DNA of 64,000 nt from Mesorhizobium loti CJ3sym (GCF_000472785.1 NZ_AXAL01000009.1:186001-250000); one strand, 5' to 3'; counted from the stretch's first letter, positions 21,518 to 31,251 are shown. Notes: generated by a model from the letters alone, not told the origin. Numbers and translations are program-made.

Positions 21518-21933
21518 GTGGAGCCATCTTTCCTTCTCCCCCTTGTGGGAGAAGGTGGCCTCGCGAAGGGAGGTCGGATGAGGGGTGATCCAGCTTGGCA
21601 TGGACGGCGATCCGTCACCTACCCCTCAACCGTCTCGGCGCTGCGCGCCGATCCACCTTCTCCCCCTGGGGGAGAAGGGAAGATCGCACCGCCACTACCG
21701 CAATTGCCGAAAAGCCAAAACATTGGTATGAGCCACGCCATGGAAGAGCTTTTTGGCGATCCGGCTTACAAGGGGTTCGTGCTGCAGGACAGAAAACGCC
21801 TGCCGTCGCGCTTTTCCGCGCGCGTCAGCGGTGCACTGAGCAGCCGATAGGCCGACCTGTCCAGGTCGTCTCGCCGGACCGAGCCTTACCGGCGTCTGCT
21901 TTTTCCCATTCTCATATCGACGGATTTACGCAC
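21518..21933. other. Gene-free region with repeat element before leuC
   Basis: This 416-bp gap contains the inverted-repeat element at 21532-21678. A 40-codon frame at 21728-21850 (product starts [12 protein letters not shown]) has no clear ribosome site and no recognisable relative, and could be a gene remnant. The leuC promoter should lie in the last 80 bp. I see nothing else. Confidence 0.5.
21532..21678. repeat. MITE-like palindromic intergenic element
   Basis: The left end CCTTCTCCC...GGGAGAAGGTGG and the right end CCACCTTCTCCCCC...GGGGGAGAAGG are each small hairpins and also inverted copies of each other. The interior carries related arms (gtcggatgagggg and the complement of ccctcaaccg). 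I know this type as a dispersed intergenic repeat in rhizobial genomes. No coding capacity. Confidence 0.75.
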
Positions 21934-23343
21934 ATGAGCGCACCGCGCACCCTCTACGACAAGATATTCGACGACCATATCGTCGACCGCCAGGACGATG
22001 GCACCTGCCTGCTCTACATCGACCGCCACCTGGTCCATGAAGTGACCAGCCCGCAGGCCTTCGAAGGCCTGCGCATGAGCGGCCGCAAAGTCCGGCATCC
22101 TGAAAAGACGCTGGCCGTGGTCGATCACAATGTCTCGACCTCGCCCGAGCGCAAGTTCGGCATCAAGAACGAGGAAAGCCGCATCCAGGTCGAGGCGCTG
22201 GCCAAGAACGCTAGGGATTTCGGTGTCGAATACTATTCCGAGAACGATATCCGCCAGGGCATCGTCCACATCATCGGCCCGGAGCAGGGCTTTACCTTGC
22301 CCGGCATGACCATTGTCTGCGGCGACAGCCACACTTCGACGCATGGCGCATTCGGCGCGCTGGCACACGGCATCGGCACTTCGGAAGTCGAGCATGTGCT
22401 GGCGACGCAGACGCTGATCCAGCGCAAGGCCAAGAACATGCTGGTTCGTGTCGATGGCCAGTTGCCTGCAGGCGTCACCGCCAAGGACATCATCCTGGCC
22501 ATCATCGGCGAGATCGGCACCGCCGGCGGCACCGGCTATGTCATCGAATATGCCGGCGAGGCGATCCGCGCGCTGTCGATGGAAGGCCGCATGACGATCT
22601 GCAACATGTCGATCGAAGGCGGTGCGCGCGCCGGCCTGATCGCCGCCGACGAGACGACCTTCGCCTATGTCAAGGACAAGCCCCGTGCGCCGAAGGGCGC
22701 GGCCTGGGATGCAGCACTCGAATACTGGAAGACGCTGCAGTCCGATGAGGGCGCGCATTTCGACAAGGTGATCGTGCTCGACGCGGCCAAGCTGCCGCCG
22801 ATCGTCTCCTGGGGCTCCTCGCCCGAGGATGTCGTTTCGGTGCAGGGTGTCGTTCCCAATCCGGAAGAGATCACGGATGAAAACAAGCGCACCTCAAAGA
22901 TCCGCGCGCTCGACTATATGGGCCTGACGCCGGGAACCAAGATCACGGACATCGCGCTCGACCGCGTCTTCATCGGCTCCTGCACCAATGGCCGCATCGA
23001 GGATCTGCGCGCCGTGGCCAAGGTGGTCGAGGGCAAGACGGTGAGTGCGCATGTGGATGCGATGATCGTGCCGGGCTCCGGCCTGGTCAAAGAGCAGGCG
23101 GAGGCCGAGGGCCTAGACAAGATCTTCATCGCCGCCGGTTTCGACTGGCGCGAGCCGGGCTGTTCGATGTGCCTGGCCATGAACGACGACCGGCTGAAGC
23201 CGCATGAACGCTGCGCCTCGACTTCGAACCGCAATTTCGAGGGCCGGCAAGGCTTCAAGGGCCGCACCCATCTGGTGTCGCCGGCGATGGCGGCGGCGGC
23301 GGCGATCGCCGGCCACTTCGTCGATATCCGCGACTGGAAATAG
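21934..23343 (+). CDS. leuC: 3-isopropylmalate dehydratase, large subunit
   Basis: Isomerises 2-isopropylmalate to 3-isopropylmalate in leucine synthesis, with LeuD encoded elsewhere. The 469 residues are full length. The aconitase-type 4Fe-4S ligands are seen in [13 protein letters not shown] and in [11 protein letters not shown], and the substrate region in [26 protein letters not shown] at 21934 gives the standard N-terminus [13 protein letters not shown] terminator follows closely. Confidence 0.97.
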   Translation: MSAPRTLYDKIFDDHIVDRQDDGTCLLYIDRHLVHEVTSPQAFEGLRMSGRKVRHPEKTLAVVDHNVSTSPERKFGIKNEESRIQVEALAKNARDFGVEYYSENDIRQGIVHIIGPEQGFTLPGMTIVCGDSHTSTHGAFGALAHGIGTSEVEHVLATQTLIQRKAKNMLVRVDGQLPAGVTAKDIILAIIGEIGTAGGTGYVIEYAGEAIRALSMEGRMTICNMSIEGGARAGLIAADETTFAYVKDKPRAPKGAAWDAALEYWKTLQSDEGAHFDKVIVLDAAKLPPIVSWGSSPEDVVSVQGVVPNPEEITDENKRTSKIRALDYMGLTPGTKITDIALDRVFIGSCTNGRIEDLRAVAKVVEGKTVSAHVDAMIVPGSGLVKEQAEAEGLDKIFIAAGFDWREPGCSMCLAMNDDRLKPHERCASTSNRNFEGRQGFKGRTHLVSPAMAAAAAIAGHFVDIRDWK

Positions 23344-23373
23344 CTTCCGGTCTACACGGTTTATTGATTGCCG

Positions 23374-23408
23374 GACCCCGGACCGCATTGCGGTTCCGGG
23401 GTCTTTTT
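23374..23408 (+). terminator. Rho-independent terminator after leuC
   Basis: GACCCCGG (23374-23381) pairs with CCGGGGTC (23396-23403), extended inward by CCGC/GCGG across a small bulge, and is followed by TTTTT. It lies 30 bp after the leuC stop. Confidence 0.92.
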
Positions 23409-23505
23409 CATTGGTGCGGCTTGCATATCCGCTTGCGCTTAACCGCTTGTTTGGGCTTGAGCGCTAAGCTCTTCCCCGACGTCAGTGAGGGGAAGTCACC
23501 GTCCT

Positions 23506-24702
23506 TTGGACACAGGTCTGTTCATAGCGCTGCTTAATCCAACGATCGCGCTGGCACTCGGCGCGGCCTTCCTCGTGCTATGGACCTATCAGCGCCACCG
23601 CCCCTATCTCGCCGTGCTGGCACTCAGCTACGGTATTTCGGCACCCGGCTTTCTGTTCCAGTATTTCACCTTGCCGGTCGGCATGGCACTGTCCAAGCTG
23701 GTCTCCAACATCTGCTTCACCATTGCCGGCTGTTGCCTGTCGGGCGCTATTGTCGCCCGCTACGGCCGCAAGGTTCCCTATGTGGCGATCGCCATCCTGG
23801 GTGGAGGCGGGCTGGCGTCGCTGTGCTGGTTCCTGTTCGTCGCGCCGGATCTCACCTGGCGTATCCTGGCGATGAATTTTGCCTTCGGCGGCATCAGCCT
23901 TCTGGTCGCCGCCGAATTGCGGCCCGTGCGCAACAACGGCCCGACCGAGAACATCCTGTTCGTGCTGTCGCTGCTGTCGGGGGTGAACTTCTTCGTGCGC
24001 ACCCTTGTCGTCGTTATCGCGCACGGGCCATTCACCAGCTATGACGGGTTCTACGGTTCGTCCTACTGGACAACAGCGCTGCTGTCGCATGCGCTGCTGT
24101 CATTGCTGATCGCACTTTGCCTGTTCAGCGCCGCGGCCCTCGACGTGATGAAGGCGCTGAAGGCCGAGACGCACACGGATCCGCTTTCGGGTCTTCTCAA
24201 CCGCCGTGGTTTCGAGGAGCGCGCGGCCCTGCTCCTGCAACATTGCGCGGTGGCCAAGTTTCCGGTGGCGCTGGTGCTGGCCGACCTCGATCATTTCAAG
24301 GCGCTCAACGATGTGCACGGGCACGCCGCTGGCGATCGCGTGATCGCCGACTTCGCCGCCAAGCTTCGGTCTGCGACCGGTGCGCGGGGTGCTGCCGGGC
24401 GTATCGGCGGCGAGGAGTTCGCGGTGCTCCTGCCGTTGAGCGATCTCGGAGCAGCGCGATTGTTCGCAGAGGCGGTGCGCACGCTCTATTCGGCCGGCAG
24501 CGTCGACGGGCTTCCCGCCGGCACCAAGGTCACCGCCAGCTTTGGCGTGGCGGCCCGCAGCGGCGAGGAAGCGCTGGAGCCCTTGATGCGCCGTGCCGAC
24601 GAGGCGCTTTACAAGGCCAAGAAGAACGGCCGCGACAGCGTGCGCCTTTCCTACGAACGGCCCGAAGCGGTGTTCGTGCCGGAGCTTCCAAAGACCGGCT
24701 GA
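23506..24702 (+). CDS. Membrane-bound diguanylate cyclase (first of two)
   Basis: Makes cyclic-di-GMP from two GTP. The N-terminal 200 residues hold about six membrane helices; residues from about 235 form a GGDEF domain with RIGGEEFAVLLP at the active site. The allosteric RxxD inhibition site expected just before it is absent (RGAA instead). TTG at 23506 is preferred because GAGGGGA precedes it; GTG at 23485 is the alternative. A second, similarly built cyclase follows. Confidence 0.88.
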   Translation: MDTGLFIALLNPTIALALGAAFLVLWTYQRHRPYLAVLALSYGISAPGFLFQYFTLPVGMALSKLVSNICFTIAGCCLSGAIVARYGRKVPYVAIAILGGGGLASLCWFLFVAPDLTWRILAMNFAFGGISLLVAAELRPVRNNGPTENILFVLSLLSGVNFFVRTLVVVIAHGPFTSYDGFYGSSYWTTALLSHALLSLLIALCLFSAAALDVMKALKAETHTDPLSGLLNRRGFEERAALLLQHCAVAKFPVALVLADLDHFKALNDVHGHAAGDRVIADFAAKLRSATGARGAAGRIGGEEFAVLLPLSDLGAARLFAEAVRTLYSAGSVDGLPAGTKVTASFGVAARSGEEALEPLMRRADEALYKAKKNGRDSVRLSYERPEAVFVPELPKTG

Positions 24703-24773
24703 TCGTCTCCCAAGCCAGCGTTAACGTCTTTTTCGCCCGTCGGTGTTATCTGAGACACGGGTGCGAAAGAGAG

Positions 24774-25988
24774 ATGAGCGGCGCCAACTTCATCCTGTTG
24801 ATCAACCTGTCGGTTGCCGGCCTGCTGGCGGCATCCTTCATGGCGGTCGCGTTCCATGATGTCGGCCGCGCCCCGGCGCGCTGGTTTGCCTCTGGCTATG
24901 TCCTGGGCATGGCCTATTCGGCGATCGAATTCAGCATTCCCGCTTTCACCGATGCGCGGATCCCGGTGGTCACCGCCTTCGCGGTCTTCCTCGGCGCCAC
25001 CATGGCCTTCAACGCCGGACTGGCCCGCAAATACGGCGTCGCGCCGCGATGGCCGCCGATGCTGTTCTTCCTGGTCGCCGCCACCATCGCCGTCTATTTC
25101 GTGCAGGACCTGCCGCGCCAGTCGCTGACCCGCATAGTGGCCTATCAGCTTCCCTATGCCGTCATGCAATTCGTCGGACTGGCCATCGTCTGGTCGTCGA
25201 GGCAAAGGCGTGGCCGGCTCGATCGCATCCTGATGGCCGTGCTGGCGGCCAGCGCTTTACAGTTCGCGTCAAAGCCGTTCATCGCCCATGCGCTTGGCGG
25301 TTGGGGTGCCAATCCGCAGGCCTATCTGCAAAGCAGCTACGCGCTGGTCTCGCAATCGCTCGGCACTGTCTTTGCGCTGGCGCTGGCGCTACTGATGCTG
25401 GCCATCCTGGTTCGTGAGGTGCTGGCTGAAGTGACGTCGAAGTCGGAGACGGATACGCTCTCGGGACTGCTCAACCGCGGTGCCTTCACGCGCCAGGCCG
25501 AGCTTGCGGTGATTGGCGCCATGCGGCAAGGCGTGCCGGTCGCGCTGGTCATCGCGGATCTCGATCATTTCAAGCGCATCAACGACAGTTTCGGCCATGC
25601 CTCCGGCGACCGGGTGATCGAGACCTTTGCCGGGTTCCTGCGCGAGGCGGCCGCCGGGCACCATGTCGCCGGCCGTATCGGCGGCGAGGAATTCGCCATC
25701 ATCCTGCCGGGAACCAACCTGGCCGCTGCCCGGCTGTTCGCTGAAGGCACGCGTAGCGCATTCTGCGCCCTGCCCATCGACGGACTGCCGGCGGACATCA
25801 GCTGCACGGCGAGCTTCGGCGTCGCCGAACTTCATCCCGGTGAAACCATCGCCGATCTCATGCGGCGCGCGGACGAGGCGCTTTATCTGGCGAAGAATGC
25901 CGGGCGCGACTGCGTGGGCGCCTCAGCCGGGCCGGGAGGCGAGTGGCCGTCTAACGCGATCGCCATTAACTTCAGCGGCAAGGGCTGA
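24774..25988 (+). CDS. Membrane-bound diguanylate cyclase (second of two)
   Basis: A 404-residue protein with the same layout as its upstream neighbour: about six membrane helices, then a GGDEF domain (SETDTLSGLLNRGAF, DLDHFKRINDSFGHASGDRV, RIGGEEFAIILPGT). No RxxD site is seen (GHHV at that place), so feedback inhibition by c-di-GMP may be lacking. ATG at 24774 follows GAAAGAGAG. Tandem copies point to local duplication, though the membrane parts differ widely. Confidence 0.92.
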   Translation: MSGANFILLINLSVAGLLAASFMAVAFHDVGRAPARWFASGYVLGMAYSAIEFSIPAFTDARIPVVTAFAVFLGATMAFNAGLARKYGVAPRWPPMLFFLVAATIAVYFVQDLPRQSLTRIVAYQLPYAVMQFVGLAIVWSSRQRRGRLDRILMAVLAASALQFASKPFIAHALGGWGANPQAYLQSSYALVSQSLGTVFALALALLMLAILVREVLAEVTSKSETDTLSGLLNRGAFTRQAELAVIGAMRQGVPVALVIADLDHFKRINDSFGHASGDRVIETFAGFLREAAAGHHVAGRIGGEEFAIILPGTNLAAARLFAEGTRSAFCALPIDGLPADISCTASFGVAELHPGETIADLMRRADEALYLAKNAGRDCVGASAGPGGEWPSNAIAINFSGKG

Positions 25989-26334
25989 GTTCGGGCATCT
26001 CACCGTCGGAAAGCCCGTACATGTAGCTGCGGCCCTTCACGAACACCGGTGGCCGGTAGCAATCGCTGTAGCCTGATATCTCGTCGGCTTCGTTCTCGTA
26101 GATCACCTTGGGCTGGCCGGCACTGGTGTAGTCGGACAGTTGCTTGGCCAGCTTGCCTTCGCCGACGATGATGCGCTTGTAGCCGGCGGCGCTGTCGATG
26201 ACGAGATTGCCGAAGGAATCGGCGTAGACGCGATCCTGATGACGGGCACCGGCGAGTGCGGGTGCCGCCATGCCGGCGACCGCAGCCGCCAGGATGAGCG
26301 CCGCAAGGCGCGATCTGCCAGAGTTCGAACGCAT
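25972..26334 (-). CDS. Small secreted protein with CtrA-type promoter
   Basis: A 120-residue protein with signal peptide (RLAALILAAAVAGMAAPALA, then GARHQDRVYADSFGNLVID). The mature part has two cysteines (DCYRPP and SPCR), probably joined in the periplasm, and no family I recognise. ATG at 26334 is preferred over the upstream one at 26355. Its 3' end overlaps the convergent cyclase gene by 17 bp. A CtrA-type box lies 35-50 bp upstream of its start. Confidence 0.75.
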   Translation of the reverse strand: MRSNSGRSRLAALILAAAVAGMAAPALAGARHQDRVYADSFGNLVIDSAAGYKRIIVGEGKLAKQLSDYTSAGQPKVIYENEADEISGYSDCYRPPVFVKGRSYMYGLSDGEMPELSPCR

Positions 26335-26368
26335 GGCGTCCTCCATGAAAGTCACCGCGAATCAGAAA

Positions 26369-26384
26369 TTAACCTTTTATTAAC
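26369..26384. promoter_or_regulatory. CtrA-type box
   Basis: TTAA-N7-TTAAC (TTAACCTTTTATTAAC) matches the full consensus of the cell-cycle regulator CtrA. It lies 35-50 bp upstream of the minus-strand secreted-protein gene, a place suited to activation or repression of that promoter. CtrA itself is not encoded in this window. Confidence 0.55.
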
Positions 26385-26588
26385 CTTTGTTAAGAGGCTG
26401 ACGCGATGCGCGGCGATGTCTCGTCAAACATGGTTAATTTCCGACTGGAGGGAAAACCCGATGGCCATCATTCGGCCATGCTTGCCCGCTCCATCGCAGC
26501 CGGCGCCAGCGGATCCAAAAGGTGACGTCGGAGCAACCTTGATCTTGGCGCGGTATCGCGGCTAGTTTGCCGCACGGGAGGACAGCAT

Positions 26589-27029
26589 ATGGCGTTAGGC
26601 CGGACGGTTTGGGTGTCCGTTTTCCCGTTGATGATTGTCGTTGCTGCCTGTGTGCCGCAGGATGGCGCGCCGAAGGCGGCCAATCCCGCCTCGTCTGCTC
26701 CCGCTCAGCAGTCCAGCGCGACCGTGGCGGCCTCGGCATCGACGCCTCCAGCACCGGCAACCAAGACCACCACCGATCTCACCGCGCCGCGCTCCACTGT
26801 GGGTACAGCAACCTATGGATGCGGTAATGGCAGCGCGATCACCATTCAGAATCTCGGCTCGTCGCTGCGTGTGATCGAGCCGAATGGCGTGACCGAAGAG
26901 TTTTTGGCGTCGCCCGCCAACCAGTCCAGCCGCTACCAGGAGACCGCCACGCATAACGCAATCGTGATCGACGGGCGTGAGGCGCTGGTGATGAAGAGGG
27001 GCTCGACGCCGCAGACCTGCAAGCGATAG
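26589..27029 (+). CDS. Lipoprotein with MliC-like lysozyme-inhibitor domain
   Basis: A 146-residue protein with a lipobox (MIVVAAC, lipidated Cys21), a Thr/Ala/Pro-rich linker to about residue 70, and a C-terminal domain of about 70 residues starting YGCGNGSAI and ending PQTCKR. The YxC start, an S-S-R-Y segment near the middle and a closing cysteine resemble MliC, the membrane-bound inhibitor of C-type lysozyme. The call is by pattern only. Confidence 0.65.
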   Translation: MALGRTVWVSVFPLMIVVAACVPQDGAPKAANPASSAPAQQSSATVAASASTPPAPATKTTTDLTAPRSTVGTATYGCGNGSAITIQNLGSSLRVIEPNGVTEEFLASPANQSSRYQETATHNAIVIDGREALVMKRGSTPQTCKR

Positions 27030-27286
27030 TGCGAATCTCAAACACAGCCGGGCTCTGGACCAGACATGCTGCACTGCAGCGATATCGAGTCGGCTTCGGC
27101 CCATCGGCCCCTAATCGATTGAAGCCCGAGCCTGCCTTTTTGTCAGACTAAATGACGTTTCCAAAACGATTTTCCGGCTTTGACGCGATGCAAAAAGAGC
27201 ATTAGAAACCGGCTGTCCGAAGTCATACATGAAGGCGGCAAATGCCGCTTCCCCATAGCGGCTCCGAACATCGAACTGGGGGAGCC

Positions 27287-27706
27287 ATGAGCAAATCACC
27301 AGCCACCCGCGAGCTTGCCAGACGTGAACGGCCGCTCTCGCCGCATCTGACGATCTACCGGCCGCCGATCACCATGACGATGTCGATCATCCATCGCATC
27401 ACCGGCGGTGCGCTCTATTTCGGCACGCTGCTGGTTGCCGTGTGGCTGATGGCGGCGGCGACCTCGCAGGGCGCCTTCGATTGGGTCAACTGGGCGTTCG
27501 GCACCTGGCTCGGCCGGCTCATCCTGTTCGGCTACACCTGGGCGCTGATGCATCACATGCTCGGCGGCGTGCGCCACTTCATCTGGGACACCGGCGCCGG
27601 GCTCGAGAAGCACACGGCATCGAAGATCGCCTGGGCGACGCTCGCCGGGTCGGTTGTGCTGACGCTGGTGATCTGGGTCGCCGGCTACATGGCGCGGGGA
27701 GCCTGA
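27287..27706 (+). CDS. sdhC: Succinate dehydrogenase cytochrome b556 subunit
   Basis: Membrane anchor of complex II that binds heme b and ubiquinone. The 139 residues begin with RPLSPHLTIYRPPITMTMSI, the ubiquinone-site signature of SdhC, and contain three helices; the heme-ligand His lies in LMHHMLGGVRH. ATG at 27287 follows GGGGGAG. sdhD starts 2 bp after its stop. Confidence 0.95.
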   Translation: MSKSPATRELARRERPLSPHLTIYRPPITMTMSIIHRITGGALYFGTLLVAVWLMAAATSQGAFDWVNWAFGTWLGRLILFGYTWALMHHMLGGVRHFIWDTGAGLEKHTASKIAWATLAGSVVLTLVIWVAGYMARGA

Positions 27707-27708
27707 TC

Positions 27709-28107
27709 ATGAGCGGCAACAAAAGCAACGATATGCGCACGCCGATGGCCAAGGTCCGCGGTCTCGGCTCGTCGCATGAGGGTACACAGCATTTCTGGCG
27801 CCAGCGGCTGACGGCGCTCGCCAACATTCCGCTGACACTGTTCTTCGTCGGGTTCCTGATTGCGCTTAATGGCGCCGGTTATGCGGAGGTGCGGGCAGCC
27901 CTTGCCAATCCGTTCGTGGCGCTGGTGATGATCCTTTTCCTGATCTCCGGGCTCTACCACATGCGGCTCGGCATGCAGGTGATCATCGAGGACTATGTGA
28001 TCAGCGAAGGCCTGAAGCTGGCGACAATCGCGCTCAGCACATTTTTCACCATAGCGGTCGGCGTCGCCTCGATCTTCGCCCTGCTTAAACTTGCATTCGG
28101 AGGCTGA
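27709..28107 (+). CDS. sdhD: Succinate dehydrogenase membrane anchor subunit
   Basis: Second membrane subunit of complex II. The 132 residues start with a polar segment ([19 protein letters not shown]) typical of alphaproteobacterial SdhD, followed by three helices; [14 protein letters not shown] carries the conserved His and Asp-Tyr near heme and quinone. The gene is tightly packed between sdhC and sdhA. Confidence 0.94.
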   Translation: MSGNKSNDMRTPMAKVRGLGSSHEGTQHFWRQRLTALANIPLTLFFVGFLIALNGAGYAEVRAALANPFVALVMILFLISGLYHMRLGMQVIIEDYVISEGLKLATIALSTFFTIAVGVASIFALLKLAFGG

Positions 28108-28108
28108 G

Positions 28109-29944
28109 TTGGCCAAGGACGCGAAATCAGCCAACACGGCGGGTTATACTTTTGTCGACCACAAATTCGACGTGGTGGTCGTCGGCGCCGGTGGTGCCGG
28201 CCTGCGCGCCACGCTCGGCATGGCCGAGCAGGGCCTGCGCACCGCCTGCATCACCAAGGTGTTCCCGACCCGCTCGCATACGGTGGCCGCGCAAGGCGGC
28301 ATCGCCGCGTCGCTGTCCAATATGGGCCCGGATTCCTGGCAGTGGCACATGTACGACACCGTCAAGGGTTCGGACTGGCTGGGCGATGTCGACGCCATGG
28401 AATATCTGGTGCGCGAAGCGCCGGCCGCGGTCTATGAGCTCGAGCACTATGGCGTGCCGTTCTCGCGCACCGAAGAGGGCAAGATCTACCAGCGGCCGTT
28501 CGGCGGCCACATGATGAATTTTGGCGACGGCCCGCCGGTGCAGCGCACCTGTGCGGCCGCCGACCGCACCGGCCACGCCATCCTGCATACGCTCTATGGC
28601 CAGTCGCTGAAGAACAACGCGCAGTTCTTCATCGAGTATTTCGCGCTTGACCTGATCATGGAGCCGGACGGCACCTGCACCGGCGTCGTCGCCTGGAACC
28701 TCGATGACGGCACCATTCACCGCTTCTCTGCCAAGATGGTGGTGCTGGCGACCGGCGGCTATGGCCGCGCCTATTTCTCGGCCACCTCAGCCCACACCTG
28801 CACCGGTGACGGTGGCGGCATGGCAGCCAGAGCCGGCTTCCCGCTGCAGGACATGGAGTTCGTGCAGTTCCATCCGACCGGCATCTACGGCGCCGGTTGC
28901 CTGATCACCGAGGGCGCGCGCGGCGAGGGCGGCTATCTCGTCAATTCCGAGGGCGAGCGCTTCATGGAGCGCTATGCGCCGTCGGCCAAGGATCTAGCCT
29001 CGCGCGACGTCGTCTCGCGCTGCATGACGCTAGAGATCCGCGAAGGCCGCGGCGTCGGCAAGAAGAAGGATCATATATTCCTTCATCTCGACCATCTCGA
29101 TCCGGCTGTGTTGCACGAGCGGCTGCCCGGCATTTCGGAATCGGCAAAAATCTTCGCCGGCGTCGACCTGACCAAGGAGCCGATCCCGGTGCTGCCGACG
29201 GTGCACTACAATATGGGCGGCGTGCCGACCAATTACTGGGGCGAGGTGCTCAGCCCGACGGCAGAGAACCCGGACCGGGTGTCGCCCGGTCTGATGGCGG
29301 TGGGCGAGGCGGGCTGCGCCTCGGTGCATGGCGCCAACCGGCTGGGTTCGAACTCGCTGATCGATCTTGTCGTGTTCGGCCGCGCCGCGGCGATCCGCGC
29401 CGGCCAGGTCATCGATCGCAAGTCGGCGATCCCTTCGCCCAACGAAGCCTCGGTCGAAAAGATCATGGATCGCTTCGACGGGCTGCGCCACGCCAATGGC
29501 TCGACACCGACAGCGGTGCTGCGCGAGAAGATGCAGAAGGCGATGCAGGAAGACGCCGCCGTGTTCCGCACCCAGGAATCGCTGGAAAACGGCTGCAAGC
29601 GCATTTCGGAAATCTGGAGCGAGCTCAAGGACATCAAGGTCTCCGACCGCTCGATGATCTGGAATTCCGACCTGGTCGAGACGCTGGAACTGGAGAACCT
29701 GATGGCCAACGCCATCACCACGGTCTACAGCGCCGAGGCCCGCAAGGAGAGCCGCGGAGCGCATGCGCGGGAAGATTTTGCGTCGCGCGACGACAAAGTC
29801 TGGCGCAAGCACACGCTGGCCAAGCTGAGCGAGGACGGCAAGGTAACGCTGAGCTACCGGCCGGTGCACACCGAGCCGCTGCTGGCCGAAAAGGACGGCG
29901 GCATCAGCCTCGCCAAGATCGCGCCCAAGGCCAGGGTGTATTGA
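28109..29944 (+). CDS. sdhA: Succinate dehydrogenase flavoprotein subunit
   Basis: Oxidises succinate to fumarate with covalently bound FAD. The 611 residues contain the FAD fold [15 protein letters not shown], the flavinylated His in [11 protein letters not shown], and catalytic residues in [10 protein letters not shown] and GARGEGG. The start is TTG at 28109 just after GGAGG, 1 bp past the sdhD stop; TTG at 28091 lies inside sdhD. The next gene is not sdhB but a DUF3052-type gene. Confidence 0.96.
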   Translation: MAKDAKSANTAGYTFVDHKFDVVVVGAGGAGLRATLGMAEQGLRTACITKVFPTRSHTVAAQGGIAASLSNMGPDSWQWHMYDTVKGSDWLGDVDAMEYLVREAPAAVYELEHYGVPFSRTEEGKIYQRPFGGHMMNFGDGPPVQRTCAAADRTGHAILHTLYGQSLKNNAQFFIEYFALDLIMEPDGTCTGVVAWNLDDGTIHRFSAKMVVLATGGYGRAYFSATSAHTCTGDGGGMAARAGFPLQDMEFVQFHPTGIYGAGCLITEGARGEGGYLVNSEGERFMERYAPSAKDLASRDVVSRCMTLEIREGRGVGKKKDHIFLHLDHLDPAVLHERLPGISESAKIFAGVDLTKEPIPVLPTVHYNMGGVPTNYWGEVLSPTAENPDRVSPGLMAVGEAGCASVHGANRLGSNSLIDLVVFGRAAAIRAGQVIDRKSAIPSPNEASVEKIMDRFDGLRHANGSTPTAVLREKMQKAMQEDAAVFRTQESLENGCKRISEIWSELKDIKVSDRSMIWNSDLVETLELENLMANAITTVYSAEARKESRGAHAREDFASRDDKVWRKHTLAKLSEDGKVTLSYRPVHTEPLLAEKDGGISLAKIAPKARVY

Positions 29945-29945
29945 G

Positions 29946-30383
29946 ATGGCGCTGGCGGCCACGGGATATTCCGCCACGCCGCTTCCGGCCAAGCTTGGCC
30001 TGAAGGACGGAATGGTCGCGGCGTTCATTGCGCTGCCTGATGATCTCAGCGATCTCACGGAAGCCGTCGACTTCGCACAAGTCGATCGGTTGGGCGACTG
30101 GTCCGATATTTCGGGGACGACGCTCAAATACGATGCCGTCCATGCCTTCGCGATGCAGCGCGCCGAGATCGAGGATCGGCTGGGCGATGTGCAATCAGCG
30201 ATCAAGCGCGACGGCATGGTTTGGGTGTCCTGGCCGAAAAAGGCATCGAAAGTGCCGACCGACGTCACCGAGGGTGTCGTCCGCACTGAAGCGCTGAAGC
30301 TCGACCTTGTCGACGTCAAGGTTGCCGCCGTCAATGAAATCTGGTCGGGGCTGAAGCTCGTCATCCGAAAGGACCTGAGGTAA
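29946..30383 (+). CDS. DUF3052-like protein nested in the sdh operon
   Basis: A 145-residue soluble protein beginning [24 protein letters not shown], which matches the DUF3052 pattern (GYSGTPLxxKLG). It then has [14 protein letters not shown], and [18 protein letters not shown] near the end, also typical. Function unknown. It starts 1 bp after sdhA and its stop TAA overlaps the sdhB ATG, so its translation is tied to both. It could be a small regulator or merely a passenger of complex II. Confidence 0.8.
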   Translation: MALAATGYSATPLPAKLGLKDGMVAAFIALPDDLSDLTEAVDFAQVDRLGDWSDISGTTLKYDAVHAFAMQRAEIEDRLGDVQSAIKRDGMVWVSWPKKASKVPTDVTEGVVRTEALKLDLVDVKVAAVNEIWSGLKLVIRKDLR

Positions 30384-31162
30384 TGGTCGAACTGACGCTC
30401 CCCAAGAACTCGAAGATCCAGCAAGGCAAGACCTGGCCGAAGCCGGAAGGCGCCACCAATCTGCGGGAATACCGCATCTACCGCTGGTCGCCGGACGATG
30501 ACGAGAACCCGCGCATCGACACCTATTTTGTCGACATGGACGATTGCGGGCCGATGGTGCTCGACGCGCTGCTGTGGATCAAGAACAAGATCGACGCGAC
30601 GTTGACCTTGCGCCGCTCCTGCCGCGAAGGCATTTGCGGCTCCTGCGCCATGAACATCGACGGCTCCAACACGCTGGCCTGCACCAAGGGCTGCGACGAC
30701 ATTTTCGGCGCCGTGAAAGTCTATCCGCTGCCGCATATGCAGGTGGTCAAGGACCTGGTGCCCGACCTCACCAATTTCTATGCCCAGCACGCGTCGATCC
30801 AGCCATGGCTGAAGACGGTGTCGCCGGAGCCGGCCAAGGAGTGGCTGCAGAGCCATGAGGACCGCGAGAAGCTCGACGGGCTCTACGAGTGCATACTGTG
30901 CGCCTGTTGCTCGACCTCGTGCCCGAGCTATTGGTGGAACGGCGACCGCTATCTCGGTCCGGCAACCCTCTTGCAGGCCTATCGCTGGCTGATCGACAGC
31001 CGCGACGAAGCCAAGGGCGAGCGGCTCGACAATCTCGAAGACCCGTTCCGGCTCTACCGCTGCCACACCATCATGAACTGCGCGCAAACCTGCCCCAAGG
31101 GCCTCAACCCGGCCAAGGCGATCGCAGAAATCAAGAAGATGATGGTGGAGCGGCGAGTCTAA
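30383..31162 (+). CDS. sdhB: Succinate dehydrogenase iron-sulfur subunit
   Basis: Carries electrons from FAD to ubiquinone. The 259 residues have the 2Fe-2S ligands in [16 protein letters not shown], then [12 protein letters not shown] and [14 protein letters not shown] for the 4Fe-4S and 3Fe-4S clusters. The C-terminus [11 protein letters not shown] is repeated, as a short out-of-gene copy, 50 bp downstream. Confidence 0.97.
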   Translation: MVELTLPKNSKIQQGKTWPKPEGATNLREYRIYRWSPDDDENPRIDTYFVDMDDCGPMVLDALLWIKNKIDATLTLRRSCREGICGSCAMNIDGSNTLACTKGCDDIFGAVKVYPLPHMQVVKDLVPDLTNFYAQHASIQPWLKTVSPEPAKEWLQSHEDREKLDGLYECILCACCSTSCPSYWWNGDRYLGPATLLQAYRWLIDSRDEAKGERLDNLEDPFRLYRCHTIMNCAQTCPKGLNPAKAIAEIKKMMVERRV

Positions 31163-31209
31163 CCGCGATCGGTTTTCCGTTTTGTGCGCCTTCGGCGACG
31201 CAGCTGCGG

Positions 31210-31245
31210 AGACCGAGAAGATGATGGTGGAGAGACGGGTTTAGC
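31210..31245 (+). pseudogene. Duplicate of the sdhB 3' end
   Basis: The 36 bases read [15 protein letters not shown], against [15 protein letters not shown] at the true sdhB end (31127-31162). Twenty-eight of 36 bases agree and most changes are silent, so this is a diverged copy that once coded. It marks an old duplication or replacement joint at this operon end. Confidence 0.7.
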
Positions 31246-31251
31246 CATCGG

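Noticed and set aside
21595..21933. An N-terminal extension of LeuC of 113 residues
   Set aside because: The extension covers the repeat element and reads as non-protein; family members start at the ATG at 21934.
29030..31087. A long minus-strand open frame of 685 codons opposite sdhA-sdhB
   Set aside because: It is the mirror of highly biased GC codons in certain genes, has no recognisable motif, and lies on top of well-supported sdh genes.
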